Source: Nesterenkonia aurantiaca (GTDB lineage: Bacteria > Actinomycetota > Actinomycetes > Actinomycetales > Micrococcaceae). From it: a DNA stretch of 64,000 nucleotides. The position numbers and the translations under genes are program-made. Shown in pieces: positions 46,564 to 55,050 of this stretch (position 1 is its first letter; each line of letters starts with the position of its first letter). Below the pieces are notes generated by a model that did no database searches, was not told the DNA's origin, and saw only the letters and a program-made list of their open reading frames with translations. The DNA is taken from assembly GCF_004364585.1 (NCBI RefSeq), contig NZ_SOAN01000001.1:1-64000 (forward strand), given 5' to 3'.

Positions 46564-48213
46564 ATGGACACCGCCTCTGACCGCTCTGCATCGGATCACC
46601 CCGAAGACCTCCCCGACGGCGACCTGAACCGCGCAGAACACGACCGCGGGTCCGTCCATGACACCACCGGCAACGACGACGTCGGCGGCCGGCCCGACTC
46701 CGCCGAGTCCTCGCACGATCCGAGGCTGAGCGAGCTCCTCGCCGGTTCCGCCCGCGGCGACCAGCCCTCCTTCGCCACCTTCTACGAGGCCACCTCCGAT
46801 GTGGTCTACGGGCTGGCGCTGCTGATGCACGAAGAGCCTGAGGGGGCGCAGGCCTCCATGTTGGCGGTCTACCACCAGCTCTGGGACCAGGCCGACGAGC
46901 GCGCCCAAGACCTCCGGCTGCAGTCCCAAGCCTCGGAGCTGCTCACCGACGAGCACGCCGCCGACGAACATCGCCCCGACGACGCCTACCGGCCCACCGA
47001 ATACGAGCTGGTCCTGGAATGGCTGGTCCCGCTGGCGCACCGGATCTTCGTGGAGCGCTTCCGCGAGGGCCTGGCCACACCGATCCGCCTCGCAGTGGTC
47101 CCGGCCGATGAGGGGGGCGGGATCGCCGGTCTTCCCGAGGAGATCATCGAGGACATCAGCGTGCTCTCGGACTCGCAGTCTCAGGCGCTGGCGCTGAGCT
47201 ACCTCGCCGGCGACACGCACCAGCAGGTGGGCGCCGCGGTGGGCGCAGCCGTTCCGGCCGTGAAGTCCCGACTGCGCGACGGCATGACCCGGATGCACAC
47301 CAGACGCACCACCCGCGAGGCGGAGCTCGATCCGATCCTGCGGGCCGCGGTGACGAAGAAGGACGTGGAACGCTCCGGCGCGGTGAACCGGAACTTCACC
47401 GAGGACATCGGCGCCGACGTCGAACACGGACTGCTCGTGGAGCTCGCCGAGGTCTACGCGCTGGACGCTATCGACAACCGGGAGCGCGCCGTGCTGGATG
47501 AGGCCGCCCTGACCGCCGACGAGGCCACCGCGCGCGCCTGGGACACCCGGGTGCTCTCGGCCCGGCGCACGCTCGCCGAGATCTTCACCGCCTACCCGGT
47601 GGTCCCGCCTGGCCAGCTGCTCGAGGAGGTGCTCTACAACCTCTCCGACCAGGAGGTGGGCATGGGGATGGTGGAGTCCATCTCGAGCCACACCGAGGTG
47701 GCTCCCAAGCGCGAGCCGGTGGTGAAACGTTGGATGATCGTCAGCGGGCTCGCCGTCGTCGTGCTGGCCGCGGTCCTGCTGATCTGGGGACTGACCATCG
47801 GCCAGGACGTGCAGGCCACGGCCGACGGGGACCCCGAGGCGCGGGTGGTCGACGGCATCGAGCTCGCCGAGGGCGGCACCGCACGGGCGGTGATCTCCGA
47901 GGCCGAGAATGTGGGCTATGTGGACTTCTCCGAGGTCGGGGAGCTCGAGGGCGACGCCACCTACCAGCTCTGGCTCATGCCGCGCGACGACGCCCAGCCC
48001 AGTTCGCTGGGCAACTTCACCGCCGCGGAGCTCGAGGAAGAGATCGTGACCCTGCGCAATATCGAATCGAACCGGGCGCTGCAGATCACGGTTGAACAGA
48101 TCCGCGGCGAGGAGCGCCCGATGGGCGAGACCGTCGGCGAGATCGAGATGCGTGAACGAGTCACCGACGGCCCGCAGTACGGCGGGTCCGCCGATCAGGA
48201 GGAAGAGGACTGA
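46564..48213 (+). CDS. ECF sigma factor (SigK-like) fused to an anti-sigma factor (RskA-like)
   Basis: One 549-residue reading frame joins two proteins that are normally separate. Residues 60-112 and 148-170 resemble sigma region 2 (GDQPSFATFYEATSDVVYGLAL; LEWLVPLAHRIFVERFREG), with an acidic insert of about 35 residues between them. Residues 195-245 match region 4 (LSDSQSQALALSYLAGDTHQ ... VKSRLRDGMTRM). Residues 288-355 resemble the RskA cytoplasmic domain (VELAEVYALDAIDNRERAVLDEAALT). A membrane helix lies at 389-410 and the outer RskA domain at 430-515 (YQLWLMPRDDAQPSSLGNF). The protein would hold its sigma part at the membrane. Some sigma residues are degenerate, so RNA polymerase binding is unproven. 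The stop overlaps the next gene start. Confidence 0.82.
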   Translation: MDTASDRSASDHPEDLPDGDLNRAEHDRGSVHDTTGNDDVGGRPDSAESSHDPRLSELLAGSARGDQPSFATFYEATSDVVYGLALLMHEEPEGAQASMLAVYHQLWDQADERAQDLRLQSQASELLTDEHAADEHRPDDAYRPTEYELVLEWLVPLAHRIFVERFREGLATPIRLAVVPADEGGGIAGLPEEIIEDISVLSDSQSQALALSYLAGDTHQQVGAAVGAAVPAVKSRLRDGMTRMHTRRTTREAELDPILRAAVTKKDVERSGAVNRNFTEDIGADVEHGLLVELAEVYALDAIDNRERAVLDEAALTADEATARAWDTRVLSARRTLAEIFTAYPVVPPGQLLEEVLYNLSDQEVGMGMVESISSHTEVAPKREPVVKRWMIVSGLAVVVLAAVLLIWGLTIGQDVQATADGDPEARVVDGIELAEGGTARAVISEAENVGYVDFSEVGELEGDATYQLWLMPRDDAQPSSLGNFTAAELEEEIVTLRNIESNRALQITVEQIRGEERPMGETVGEIEMRERVTDGPQYGGSADQEEED

Positions 48214-48713
48214 TGAGCGCAGAATCCACACCCACCACCGGCAGCGCTGACTTCGCGACCTGCGATCTCTACGACGCCGACGAGTCGCTGCAGTCGCTCT
48301 CGCTGCAGCTGCTGAACCTCGGCGGCCGCGCCCGATTCACCGGCCCGATCCGGACCATCCGCTGCCACCGGGACAACGGACTGGTCAAAGAGCTGCTGAA
48401 CTCCCCCGGTGACGGTGCCGTGCTCGTCGTCGACGGCTCAGGCTCGCTGGACTCGGCCCTGATCGGTGACATGATCGCCGCCTCCGCTATCGAGAACGGC
48501 TGGGCCGGAGTGGTCATCCACGGCGTGATCCGTGACCGTGAGCAGCTCGCCGAGATGGACCTCGGGGTGCGCGCGCTGGGCTCGAACCCGCGGAAGTCGG
48601 TCAAGGACGGAGCCGGCGAGGTCGATGTGCCGGTCCAGTTCGGCGGCGTCAGCTTTGTGCCCGGGGCGACCCTGTGGTCCGACGCCGACGGCGTGCTCGT
48701 CAGCAACGTCTGA
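48213..48713 (+). CDS. rraA: RraA-like (HMG aldolase / RNase E regulator family) protein
   Basis: This 166-residue RraA-fold protein has the family core DGSGSLDSALIGDMIAASAIENGW, GVVIHGVIRDREQL and LGSNPRKSVKDG; the Arg-Asp pair is the aldolase catalytic signature. Members are either 4-hydroxy-4-methyl-2-oxoglutarate aldolases or inhibitors of RNase E-type endonucleases; sequence alone does not decide. The start overlaps the sigma/anti-sigma stop by one base, so they are translated together. Just after the stop come three 16-base direct repeats. Confidence 0.9.
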   Translation: MSAESTPTTGSADFATCDLYDADESLQSLSLQLLNLGGRARFTGPIRTIRCHRDNGLVKELLNSPGDGAVLVVDGSGSLDSALIGDMIAASAIENGWAGVVIHGVIRDREQLAEMDLGVRALGSNPRKSVKDGAGEVDVPVQFGGVSFVPGATLWSDADGVLVSNV

Positions 48714-48719
48714 GTCACT

Positions 48720-48770
48720 GCCGGTCGGAATCACCGCCGGTCGGAATCACCGCCGGTCGGAGTCACCGCC
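48720..48770. repeat. 16-base tandem repeat, three units
   Basis: GCCGGTCGGAATCACC is repeated three times (48720-48767; one base differs in the third) with a partial fourth. It lies between the convergent stops of the rraA-like and PIG-L genes. It is not long or regular enough for a CRISPR, and no spacer is present. It may be a slippage product or a simple protein-binding tract. Confidence 0.85.
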
Positions 48771-48778
48771 TTCAGGGC

Positions 48779-49615
48779 TCAGAACCCGCTGATCGTGTCC
48801 GGGGCGTTGACCGTGACCCAGTGGAACTCCTCGGCGAAGCCGCCGGCCCCGTGGATCTCACGCATCTGCTCCAGCACGAAATCCTGCATCCGCTCGGCGT
48901 CGGGGTGCTGGCTGAAGTGGGCCCGCAGCGCATCCAGCTTCACCGACTCCTGACCCGAGACGTCGAGCCGGAGGTTCACCCGCTCCTGCGGCGCTGTGGT
49001 GAGCAGCAGATGCCGGATCTTGAAGGCCTCGAGCCCCGCGGCCGCGAGCTCCGGGTAGGCGAAGGGGTTCTCCACGGAGGGGTAGGCGGCGCGGACCACG
49101 GCCTCGCCGCAGGCCAAGTGATCGGGGTGCGACTTCTGCAGCCGGTCCCAGGCGCGTTCGGGATGCGGAGAGACGACCACCTCTGGCCGCACCTGGCGCA
49201 TGATCCGCACGATCTTTCCGACCAACTCCGCGGTGGGCGCGACGAAGCCGTCGCGCTCGTCGAGCAGGATCACCTCGTGAACCCCCAGTGCCGCGGCCGC
49301 CTGACGCTGTTCGGCCTCCCGCACTCGGGCCAGCTCGGCCCCGTCGCGCCCGGGTTCGAAGCCCCCGGCGTCCCCGGCGGTGAGCAGGCACAGAGTCACC
49401 TGCACCCCGGCCGCGGTGAACGCCGCGATGCTGCCGGCCGCGCCGAAGTCGATGTCATCGGGATGAGCCCCGAAGGCGAGCACCCGGCGGACCTCGTGCT
49501 CCGCCGCCAGCGCGGCGGGGGTGGTCAGCTCGGCACGGGTGGAGGATCCGGGGGTTGCCGACATCGCGGTCTGCGAAGAACCGGCTGGGAACGACTCAGA
49601 CTCAGGTCGCGCCAA
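48779..49615 (-). CDS. PIG-L family N-acetyl-sugar deacetylase
   Basis: This is a 278-residue zinc hydrolase of the PIG-L/MshB group. Zinc-binding AHPDDIDFGAAGS (His-x-x-Asp-Asp) and SHPDHLACGEAVV (His) are intact, as is VSPHPERAWDRLQ. Substrates include GlcNAc-Ins (mycothiol) or other acetylated sugars; MshB-specific residues cannot be confirmed. A TTG at 49615 with GAGG upstream overlaps the HtrA gene stop by 14 bases and is preferred; ATG at 49564 gives a 261-residue product. It is co-directional with HtrA, whose end it overlaps, so the two are likely co-expressed. Confidence 0.86.
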   Translation of the reverse strand: MARPESESFPAGSSQTAMSATPGSSTRAELTTPAALAAEHEVRRVLAFGAHPDDIDFGAAGSIAAFTAAGVQVTLCLLTAGDAGGFEPGRDGAELARVREAEQRQAAAALGVHEVILLDERDGFVAPTAELVGKIVRIMRQVRPEVVVSPHPERAWDRLQKSHPDHLACGEAVVRAAYPSVENPFAYPELAAAGLEAFKIRHLLLTTAPQERVNLRLDVSGQESVKLDALRAHFSQHPDAERMQDFVLEQMREIHGAGGFAEEFHWVTVNAPDTISGF

Positions 49616-51353
49616 GGGTCACCTCGGTCTCTTCCTGCTGGCCGTCCCGCGTGTAGCTGATCGTCACGGTCTCCCCGGCCGCGTACTCGCGGATCGTGGC
49701 GGTCAGCGCCAGCGAGTCTTCGATCCGCCGGTCGTTGACCGCGGTGATGATGTCGCCGGTGGTAAGCCCCGCTTCGGCGGCCGGGGTGTTTCCCGGCACG
49801 TCATCGATCAGCGCGCCCACGGTGAAGCCGGGCATCACCGGAGCAAGTCCGGTATCGGTCTCGTCCGGGACCTCCTGGGAGCCGGCGGCCGCGACCGTGA
49901 CGCCGAGCAGCCCGTGCGAGACCTCACCGGTATCGATGAGCTCCTGCGCGACCCGCTGGGCATAGTCGATCGGCACCGCGAAGCCCACACCGATGGACCC
50001 GGCGTCGGACTCGGCGCCTCCCCCGGAGGAGGCGATGGCCACGTTGACGCCGATCACCCGACCCTCGTCGTCGACGAGGGCGCCGCCGGAGTTGCCGCGG
50101 TTGATCGCGGCGTCGGTCTGGATCACGTTGAGATGAATCGAACCCTGGGTGGGGGAACCCTCCATGTCAGGGAAGTAGAACTCGAAGCCGTCCTCTTCGC
50201 TGCCCTCCTCAGGTGCCTCCGGGGCGTCGGCACCCTCGTCCTCCACGGCGGAGGAGGCGACCGAGATGGTGCGGTTCAGCGTGGAGACGATCCCGTCGGT
50301 GACCGTGCCGGCCAGGCCGAGCGGGGCACCGATGGCGATGGTCTGATCGCCGACGTTGAGATCCCCGGAAGAGCCAAGCTCGGCCGGCTGGATCCCTTCG
50401 ATGTCCTCCAGCTGGATCACCGCGAGATCACTCAGCGGGTCGGTGCCCACCAGGGTGGCGTTGGAGACCGAGCCATCGCTCATCCGGGCCTGAATGTCGG
50501 GATCCGGGGCGGCCCCGCCGAGGGTCACCACGTGGGTGTTGGTCAGCACATGGCCTTCCTCGTCCAGGATGATGCCTGAGCCCGAACCGCCCTGGCCGCC
50601 TTCGCTGACTGCCAGGGTGACCACCGATGGAGACGCCTTCGCGGCCGCGGCGGTGACCACGGTGGCGGAGTCGGGGTTGTTGATCTCGATGCCTCCGGCG
50701 GAGGAGGTGCTGATGCTTCCGTCGTCGAGCACGGCCTGGGTGCCGGCCACCACACCACCGCCGAGCAGCCCGGCGAGCAGCACCGCGAGCGCGAGACCGC
50801 CGACGCCCACGGTGCGCCTGGCGCCTGGCTGCTGCTGGCTGGGGTGCGCGAAGGCGGCACCCGATCCGTACCCGCCGTAGGCGCCATGGCCCGCTCCGCC
50901 GTAGGAGGGGTCCTGGTTGTACTGCGGCTGGCCGTACTGACCCTGCTGGTCCTGTCCGTACTGACCCTGGCCGTATTGGCCGTACTGACCGGACTGGTCC
51001 TGACCGTGCTGACCGTACTGGTCATGACCATGCTGATCCTGGCCGTACTGGTCATTAGCATCCTGACCGTACTGCGGCTGACCGTGCTGTGGCTGACCGT
51101 GCTGGGGCTGGTGCTGTTCCTGGCCTGGCTCGCCCGGGGCGTAGCCGCCCTGCTCAGCGCGGTGATGCTGGGAGGAGGGAGTCCCGGAGGGCGAGGCGGG
51201 CCAGTTCGCGGAGTAGGACTCCGCCCCGGCCTGGGCCGGCACATCAGCTTCGGGAGAGACCGGTCCCGGTGGGACAGGATCGATCCGCGCGGTGGCGTCC
51301 TCCGGGGGGTCAACATCGTCCCGGCGAGGGCCGTTGTGCGGATCTGAACTCAT
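49602..51353 (-). CDS. HtrA/DegP-type membrane serine protease with repeat-rich cytoplasmic tail
   Basis: This 583-residue protein has a long cytoplasmic N-terminus (1-180) whose residues 80-150 are Gln/Tyr/Gly/His repeats (variants of GQYGQDQ). It then has one membrane helix (VGVGGLALAVLLAGLLGGGVVAG, 182-204), a trypsin-like protease domain and a C-terminal PDZ domain (about 480-575). The catalytic triad is His274 (NTHVV), Asp309 (SDLAVIQ) and Ser422 (GNSGGAL). Such HtrA proteases degrade misfolded outer-face proteins and cut sigma regulators. The repeat tail is coded by short degenerate DNA repeats and is a candidate for length variation. The sensor genes that usually precede htrA in mycobacteria are absent here. 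Confidence 0.93.
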   Translation of the reverse strand: MSSDPHNGPRRDDVDPPEDATARIDPVPPGPVSPEADVPAQAGAESYSANWPASPSGTPSSQHHRAEQGGYAPGEPGQEQHQPQHGQPQHGQPQYGQDANDQYGQDQHGHDQYGQHGQDQSGQYGQYGQGQYGQDQQGQYGQPQYNQDPSYGGAGHGAYGGYGSGAAFAHPSQQQPGARRTVGVGGLALAVLLAGLLGGGVVAGTQAVLDDGSISTSSAGGIEINNPDSATVVTAAAAKASPSVVTLAVSEGGQGGSGSGIILDEEGHVLTNTHVVTLGGAAPDPDIQARMSDGSVSNATLVGTDPLSDLAVIQLEDIEGIQPAELGSSGDLNVGDQTIAIGAPLGLAGTVTDGIVSTLNRTISVASSAVEDEGADAPEAPEEGSEEDGFEFYFPDMEGSPTQGSIHLNVIQTDAAINRGNSGGALVDDEGRVIGVNVAIASSGGGAESDAGSIGVGFAVPIDYAQRVAQELIDTGEVSHGLLGVTVAAAGSQEVPDETDTGLAPVMPGFTVGALIDDVPGNTPAAEAGLTTGDIITAVNDRRIEDSLALTATIREYAAGETVTISYTRDGQQEETEVTLGAT

Positions 51354-51617
51354 GGTGGAACCTGCCTTTGTGGTCTTGCGCTGTGATAGTGGGGCGGCGA
51401 GATCGGGACACGCATACTCTCGCGGGCTCGACTGCCATTGTCAGCGCCCATCCTGTATCGACGACGATAACGGCCTGGATGCCTCCTGGACGATTCCAGG
51501 AGACTGCGATCCGCCCGCCACCGTTGACCTCGCAGGCCGCGAGCCCCCTGCTACGCCCACAGACGAGCTGACCGTTGGCTGATAGACGATGTCATAGGCC
51601 ACTTATAGACTCGGCCC

Positions 51618-53102
51618 ATGGTGCCCGATATAGTCCTCAATCCACCCATCAGCCTCGGGATGATCGTGATCGGCCCGCTGCTGATCGGTGCGGTCATCCT
51701 CGGTCTGATCGGCCTGGGCGCGGTGTGGCTCTCCGGCGGCAAGAAGCAGAACCGCCGGCTTCAGGGCTTCGCGAACAACCAACAGCTCTCCGGCGGCAAG
51801 AACTCCGGAACCGAATCCGCCGAGGAGCGACGGCTGGCTGCGATGAGCCTCGAGGAGCTTCGGCGCGAGGCCGGTTCGCTGCTGATCGCGGCGGACAACG
51901 CGGTGAACTCCTCCGAACAGGAGATCCTCTTCGCCAGCGCCGCCTACGGCGATGAACAGGTCGCCCCTTTCCAGAAGGACGTGGACGAGGCGCGGGAGCA
52001 CCTGCAGGAGTCCTTCCGGATGCAGCACACGGTGGACCGCGATCCGCCGGAGGATGAGCACGAGGCCCGCGAGCTGCTGCGCAAGGTCATCGAGAACTGC
52101 CAGCGGGTCAGCGAGACCCTGGAGTCACACCGCCAGGACTTTGAGTCTCTGCGCAGCCTCGAGCTGGACCCGCGTCCGGCCCTGGAGCAGCTGCGCAGCC
52201 GGATCGGCGAGCTCCGGGACCGCCGCGGAGAGGCCGAGAAGCGTCTCCCGAACCTGCAGTCCAAATACGACGACGAGGCGCTCACCTCCTTCACCGAAGG
52301 CCTGGCCCATTCCGCGCGCAGCCTTCAGCACGCCGAAGGCTCGGCCCAGGACGCCGAGCAGGCGCTCACCGATTCCCAAGCCTCCGATGCGGTGGTCGCG
52401 ATCCACGCCGGAGAGGAAGCCGCCGGGGAGGCCGGGAAGCTGATCGAATCCCTCGAAGAGACCCAGTTGCGGCTGCGCAGCGCCGAGCAGAACCTCAGCA
52501 TCGGTCTGGACCAGACCGAGCAGGACATCGCCCAGGCGCGCGCCACCATGCAGGCAGGCCAGTCCGCGGAGCTCGCCGGCCCCATCGCCGCGGCCGAGGC
52601 CGCGGTCAAACAGGTGCGCCGGGCGCTGGACGCAGGGTCCAAGACCAACCCGCTGGAGCTGCTGAACTCGCTCGAGATCGCCCATCGCGAGCTCGACGAG
52701 CCCTTGAACGCGGTCCGGGACCAGCAGGCCCGGGACCGACGGGCCCGTGAGGTGCTGCAGACCGAGATCCTCACCGCACGCCACCAGGTGCAGTCCTCCC
52801 GGGACTACCTGCGCTCCAAGCGCAGCGGCGCCACCTCGCGCACCCGGATGGCGGAGGCCGAACGCACCCTCGCCGAGGCGGAGGCCATCGGAGACCGCGA
52901 ACCGGCCAAGGCGCTGGAGCTGGCCACCCAGGCCAAGACCCTGGCCGTGCAGGCCGCTCAGATCGCCCGCCAGGAATCGGCTGAAGACGCGCTCAGCGGC
53001 GGGGGCGGAGGCTACGGCGGCGGATTCGGCGGATTCGGCATGCCGGGCGGCTATGGCCATATGGGCGGGGGCGGCTTCGGGCGCCGTCGTCGGATGTTCT
53101 GA
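51618..53102 (+). CDS. Membrane-anchored coiled-coil protein next to pspA
   Basis: This 494-residue protein has one N-terminal helix (SLGMIVIGPLLIGAVILGLIGLGAVWL, about 12-38). A long helical coiled coil (about 65-450, rich in Ala/Glu/Gln/Arg) follows, and it ends in a Gly-rich tail (GGGGGYGGGFGGFGMPGG). The tail and position just upstream of pspA match the TPM-type Psp partners of actinobacteria. However, the outer TPM domain that normally precedes the helix is absent, since the coding begins only about 11 residues before it. It may anchor PspA at the membrane. The ATG at 51618 is the first start in frame after the divergent htrA. Confidence 0.78.
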   Translation: MVPDIVLNPPISLGMIVIGPLLIGAVILGLIGLGAVWLSGGKKQNRRLQGFANNQQLSGGKNSGTESAEERRLAAMSLEELRREAGSLLIAADNAVNSSEQEILFASAAYGDEQVAPFQKDVDEAREHLQESFRMQHTVDRDPPEDEHEARELLRKVIENCQRVSETLESHRQDFESLRSLELDPRPALEQLRSRIGELRDRRGEAEKRLPNLQSKYDDEALTSFTEGLAHSARSLQHAEGSAQDAEQALTDSQASDAVVAIHAGEEAAGEAGKLIESLEETQLRLRSAEQNLSIGLDQTEQDIAQARATMQAGQSAELAGPIAAAEAAVKQVRRALDAGSKTNPLELLNSLEIAHRELDEPLNAVRDQQARDRRAREVLQTEILTARHQVQSSRDYLRSKRSGATSRTRMAEAERTLAEAEAIGDREPAKALELATQAKTLAVQAAQIARQESAEDALSGGGGGYGGGFGGFGMPGGYGHMGGGGFGRRRRMF

Positions 53103-53103
53103 G

Positions 53104-53137
53104 TCTTCACCGGGGCCGTGCCATGGCCGTGTGAAGA
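53104..53137 (+). terminator. Hairpin after the coiled-coil gene
   Basis: TCTTCAC and its complement GTGAAGA pair at 53104-53110 and 53131-53137, with GGCC/GGCC pairing inside. The loop has no following T-run. The hairpin lies two bases after the stop and 67 bases before pspA, so it may attenuate or process rather than fully end transcription. Confidence 0.45.
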
Positions 53138-53203
53138 ACCCGTGACTAGTATCGACCACGTGAGCAATCGATAGACATTGATGCACAAGGAAAGGTGAAC
53201 ACT

Positions 53204-54025
53204 GTGAGCAAGCAGTCCATTTTAGGTCGCATGTCCCAGCTGGTCCGCGCGAACGTCAACGCCATGTTGGATCGTTCCGAGGACCCGGAGAAGATGCTGG
53301 ACCAGATGGTCCGAGACTTCACCAACAACATCGCAGAGGCCGAAGAGGCGATCGCCCAGACCATCGGCAATCTGCGCATGATGGAGGACGACTACAGCGA
53401 GGATCTCGAGAACTCGAGGTCCTGGGGCCAGAAGGCGCTGGCCGCCTCCCGGAAGGCGGACGAGTTCCGCGACGGCGGCAACGCTGAGAACGCGCAGAAG
53501 TTCGACAATCTGGCCAAGGTCGCCATCCAGCGCCAGATGGAGGCAGAGTCCTCGGCGAAGTCTGCCGAGCCGACCATCACCTCCCAGCGCGAGATCGTGG
53601 ACCGGCTCAAGACCGGTCTCGAGCAGATGAAGACCAAGCGTCAGCAGCTGGTGTCCAAGCGCGACGAGCTGATCGCCCGCTCCCGCGCCGCGCACGCCCA
53701 GTCCCAGGTCCACGACGCCGTGAAGTCCATCGACGTGATGGACCCGACCTCCGAGGTGGGACGCTTCGAAGAGAAGATCCGCCGCGAAGAGGCCAAGGTG
53801 CGGGGGCAGAACGAGCTGGCCGCCTCCTCACTGGATGCGCAGTTCGAGTCTCTGGAGGATCTGGGCGAGCAGGCCGAGGTCGACGCCCGGCTCGCCGCGC
53901 TGAAGTCCGGCAGCTCCGCTCCGGCGGCCCTGGGCGCCGGATCCTCAGAGGCAGGGTCCTCCGATGCGCAGGCCACCGAGGACTACACCGCGCAGCTCGA
54001 GGCCCAGGAGCGCAACCGCGCCTGA
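53204..54025 (+). CDS. pspA: PspA/IM30-family membrane-stress protein
   Basis: This 273-residue PspA homologue binds the inner membrane surface and protects against envelope stress. Nearly the whole protein is helical with heptad spacing (DRSEDPEKMLDQMVRDFTNNIAEAEEAIAQ; ARSRAAHAQSQVHDAVKSID), like ESCRT-III. The start is uncertain; GTG at 53204 with AGGAAAGG upstream fits better than GTG at 53195. The C-terminal 40 residues are an Ala/Gly/Ser tail. Two genes (coiled-coil partner and pspA) make a compact Psp module here; no PspB/C or ClgR-type regulator is next to it. Confidence 0.93.
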   Translation: MSKQSILGRMSQLVRANVNAMLDRSEDPEKMLDQMVRDFTNNIAEAEEAIAQTIGNLRMMEDDYSEDLENSRSWGQKALAASRKADEFRDGGNAENAQKFDNLAKVAIQRQMEAESSAKSAEPTITSQREIVDRLKTGLEQMKTKRQQLVSKRDELIARSRAAHAQSQVHDAVKSIDVMDPTSEVGRFEEKIRREEAKVRGQNELAASSLDAQFESLEDLGEQAEVDARLAALKSGSSAPAALGAGSSEAGSSDAQATEDYTAQLEAQERNRA

Positions 54026-54068
54026 ACGCAGTATGACGCCGGTTCGGCAGCGGTGCTGAAGTGATGGA

Positions 54069-54105
54069 ACAATGGGGAGTGAACGCGACGTTCACTCCCC
54101 ATTGT
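54069..54105. terminator. Perfect 17-base hairpin between pspA and pdxS
   Basis: ACAATGGGGAGTGAACG at 54069-54085 pairs without a mismatch with CGTTCACTCCCCATTGT at 54089-54105, around a three-base loop (CGA). It has no T-run. It lies 44 bases after pspA and 33 before the pdxS start, so it may end pspA transcription, or act as an operator or 5' hairpin for pdxST. It is symmetrical and so may work in both directions. Confidence 0.7.
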
Positions 54106-54138
54106 CGTCGCAGCAACCCAAACCTTCAGGAGACCTCC

Positions 54139-55050
54139 GTGACCACTGAGTCCACCTCGCACACTGCCGCCGCCACAGGTGCCACCGCGGTGAACACCGG
54201 ATTGGCCCAGATGCTCAAGGGTGGCGTGATCATGGACGTGGTCACCCGCGAGCAGGCGCGCATCGCCGAAGACGCCGGTGCCGTCGCTGTCATGGCCCTC
54301 GAGCGCGTGCCCGCCGACATCCGCGCCACCGGCGGTGTCGCCCGGATGTCTGACCCCGATCTGATCACCGGCATCATCGATGAGGTCTCCATCCCCGTGA
54401 TGGCCAAGGCCCGGATCGGTCACTTCGTCGAGGCGCAGATCCTGGAGCACCTCAAGGTCGACTACATCGACGAGTCCGAGGTCCTCTCCCCTGCGGACTA
54501 CATCCACCACATCGACAAGTCCAAGTTCAAGGTGCCCTTCGTCTGCGGTGCGACCAACCTCGGTGAGGCGCTGCGCCGGATCACCGAGGGTGCTTCGATG
54601 ATCCGCTCCAAGGGTGAGGCCGGCACCGGTGACGTCTCCGAGGCGATGAAGCACATCCGCACGATCAACGGTGAGATCGCCCGGCTGACCTCGCTGGCCG
54701 AAGATGAGCTCTATCTGGCGGCGAAGGAGCTGCAGGCCCCCTACGCGCTGGTCAAGCAGATCGCCCGCGAAGGGCGCCTCCCGGTGGTCCTCTTCGTCGC
54801 CGGCGGTGTGGCCACTCCCGCCGACGCCGCGATGATGATGCAGATGGGCGCCGACGGCGTCTTCGTCGGCTCGGGCATCTTCAAGTCCGGCAACCCCGCC
54901 GAGCGCGCCGCCGCGATCGTGAAGGCCACCACCTATTACGACGATCCCGCCGTGGTCGCCGAGGCCTCCAAGGGCCTGGGCGAGGCGATGGTCGGCATCA
55001 ACGTCGCAGACCTCCCGGCCCCGCACCGGTTGGCTGAGCGCGGCTGGTGA
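54139..55050 (+). CDS. pdxS: Pyridoxal 5'-phosphate synthase subunit PdxS
   Basis: This 303-residue PdxS makes PLP from ribose 5-phosphate, glyceraldehyde 3-phosphate and ammonia from PdxT, forming a 12-subunit ring. The core has [59 protein letters not shown] and [15 protein letters not shown]. The phosphate-binding [14 protein letters not shown] is present. The GTG start at 54139 has AGGAG upstream; a longer frame to 54061 would run through the hairpin. The stop overlaps pdxT (GTGA), so the two subunits are made together. Confidence 0.97.
   Translation: MTTESTSHTAAATGATAVNTGLAQMLKGGVIMDVVTREQARIAEDAGAVAVMALERVPADIRATGGVARMSDPDLITGIIDEVSIPVMAKARIGHFVEAQILEHLKVDYIDESEVLSPADYIHHIDKSKFKVPFVCGATNLGEALRRITEGASMIRSKGEAGTGDVSEAMKHIRTINGEIARLTSLAEDELYLAAKELQAPYALVKQIAREGRLPVVLFVAGGVATPADAAMMMQMGADGVFVGSGIFKSGNPAERAAAIVKATTYYDDPAVVAEASKGLGEAMVGINVADLPAPHRLAERGW

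Noticed and set aside
48720-48770. CRISPR-like direct repeats
   Set aside because: There are only three 16-base units head to tail, no spacers and no cas genes in the window.
54061-54138. Longer pdxS start at 54061
   Set aside because: It would read through the perfect hairpin at 54069-54105; the GTG at 54139 has AGGAG and gives normal PdxS length.
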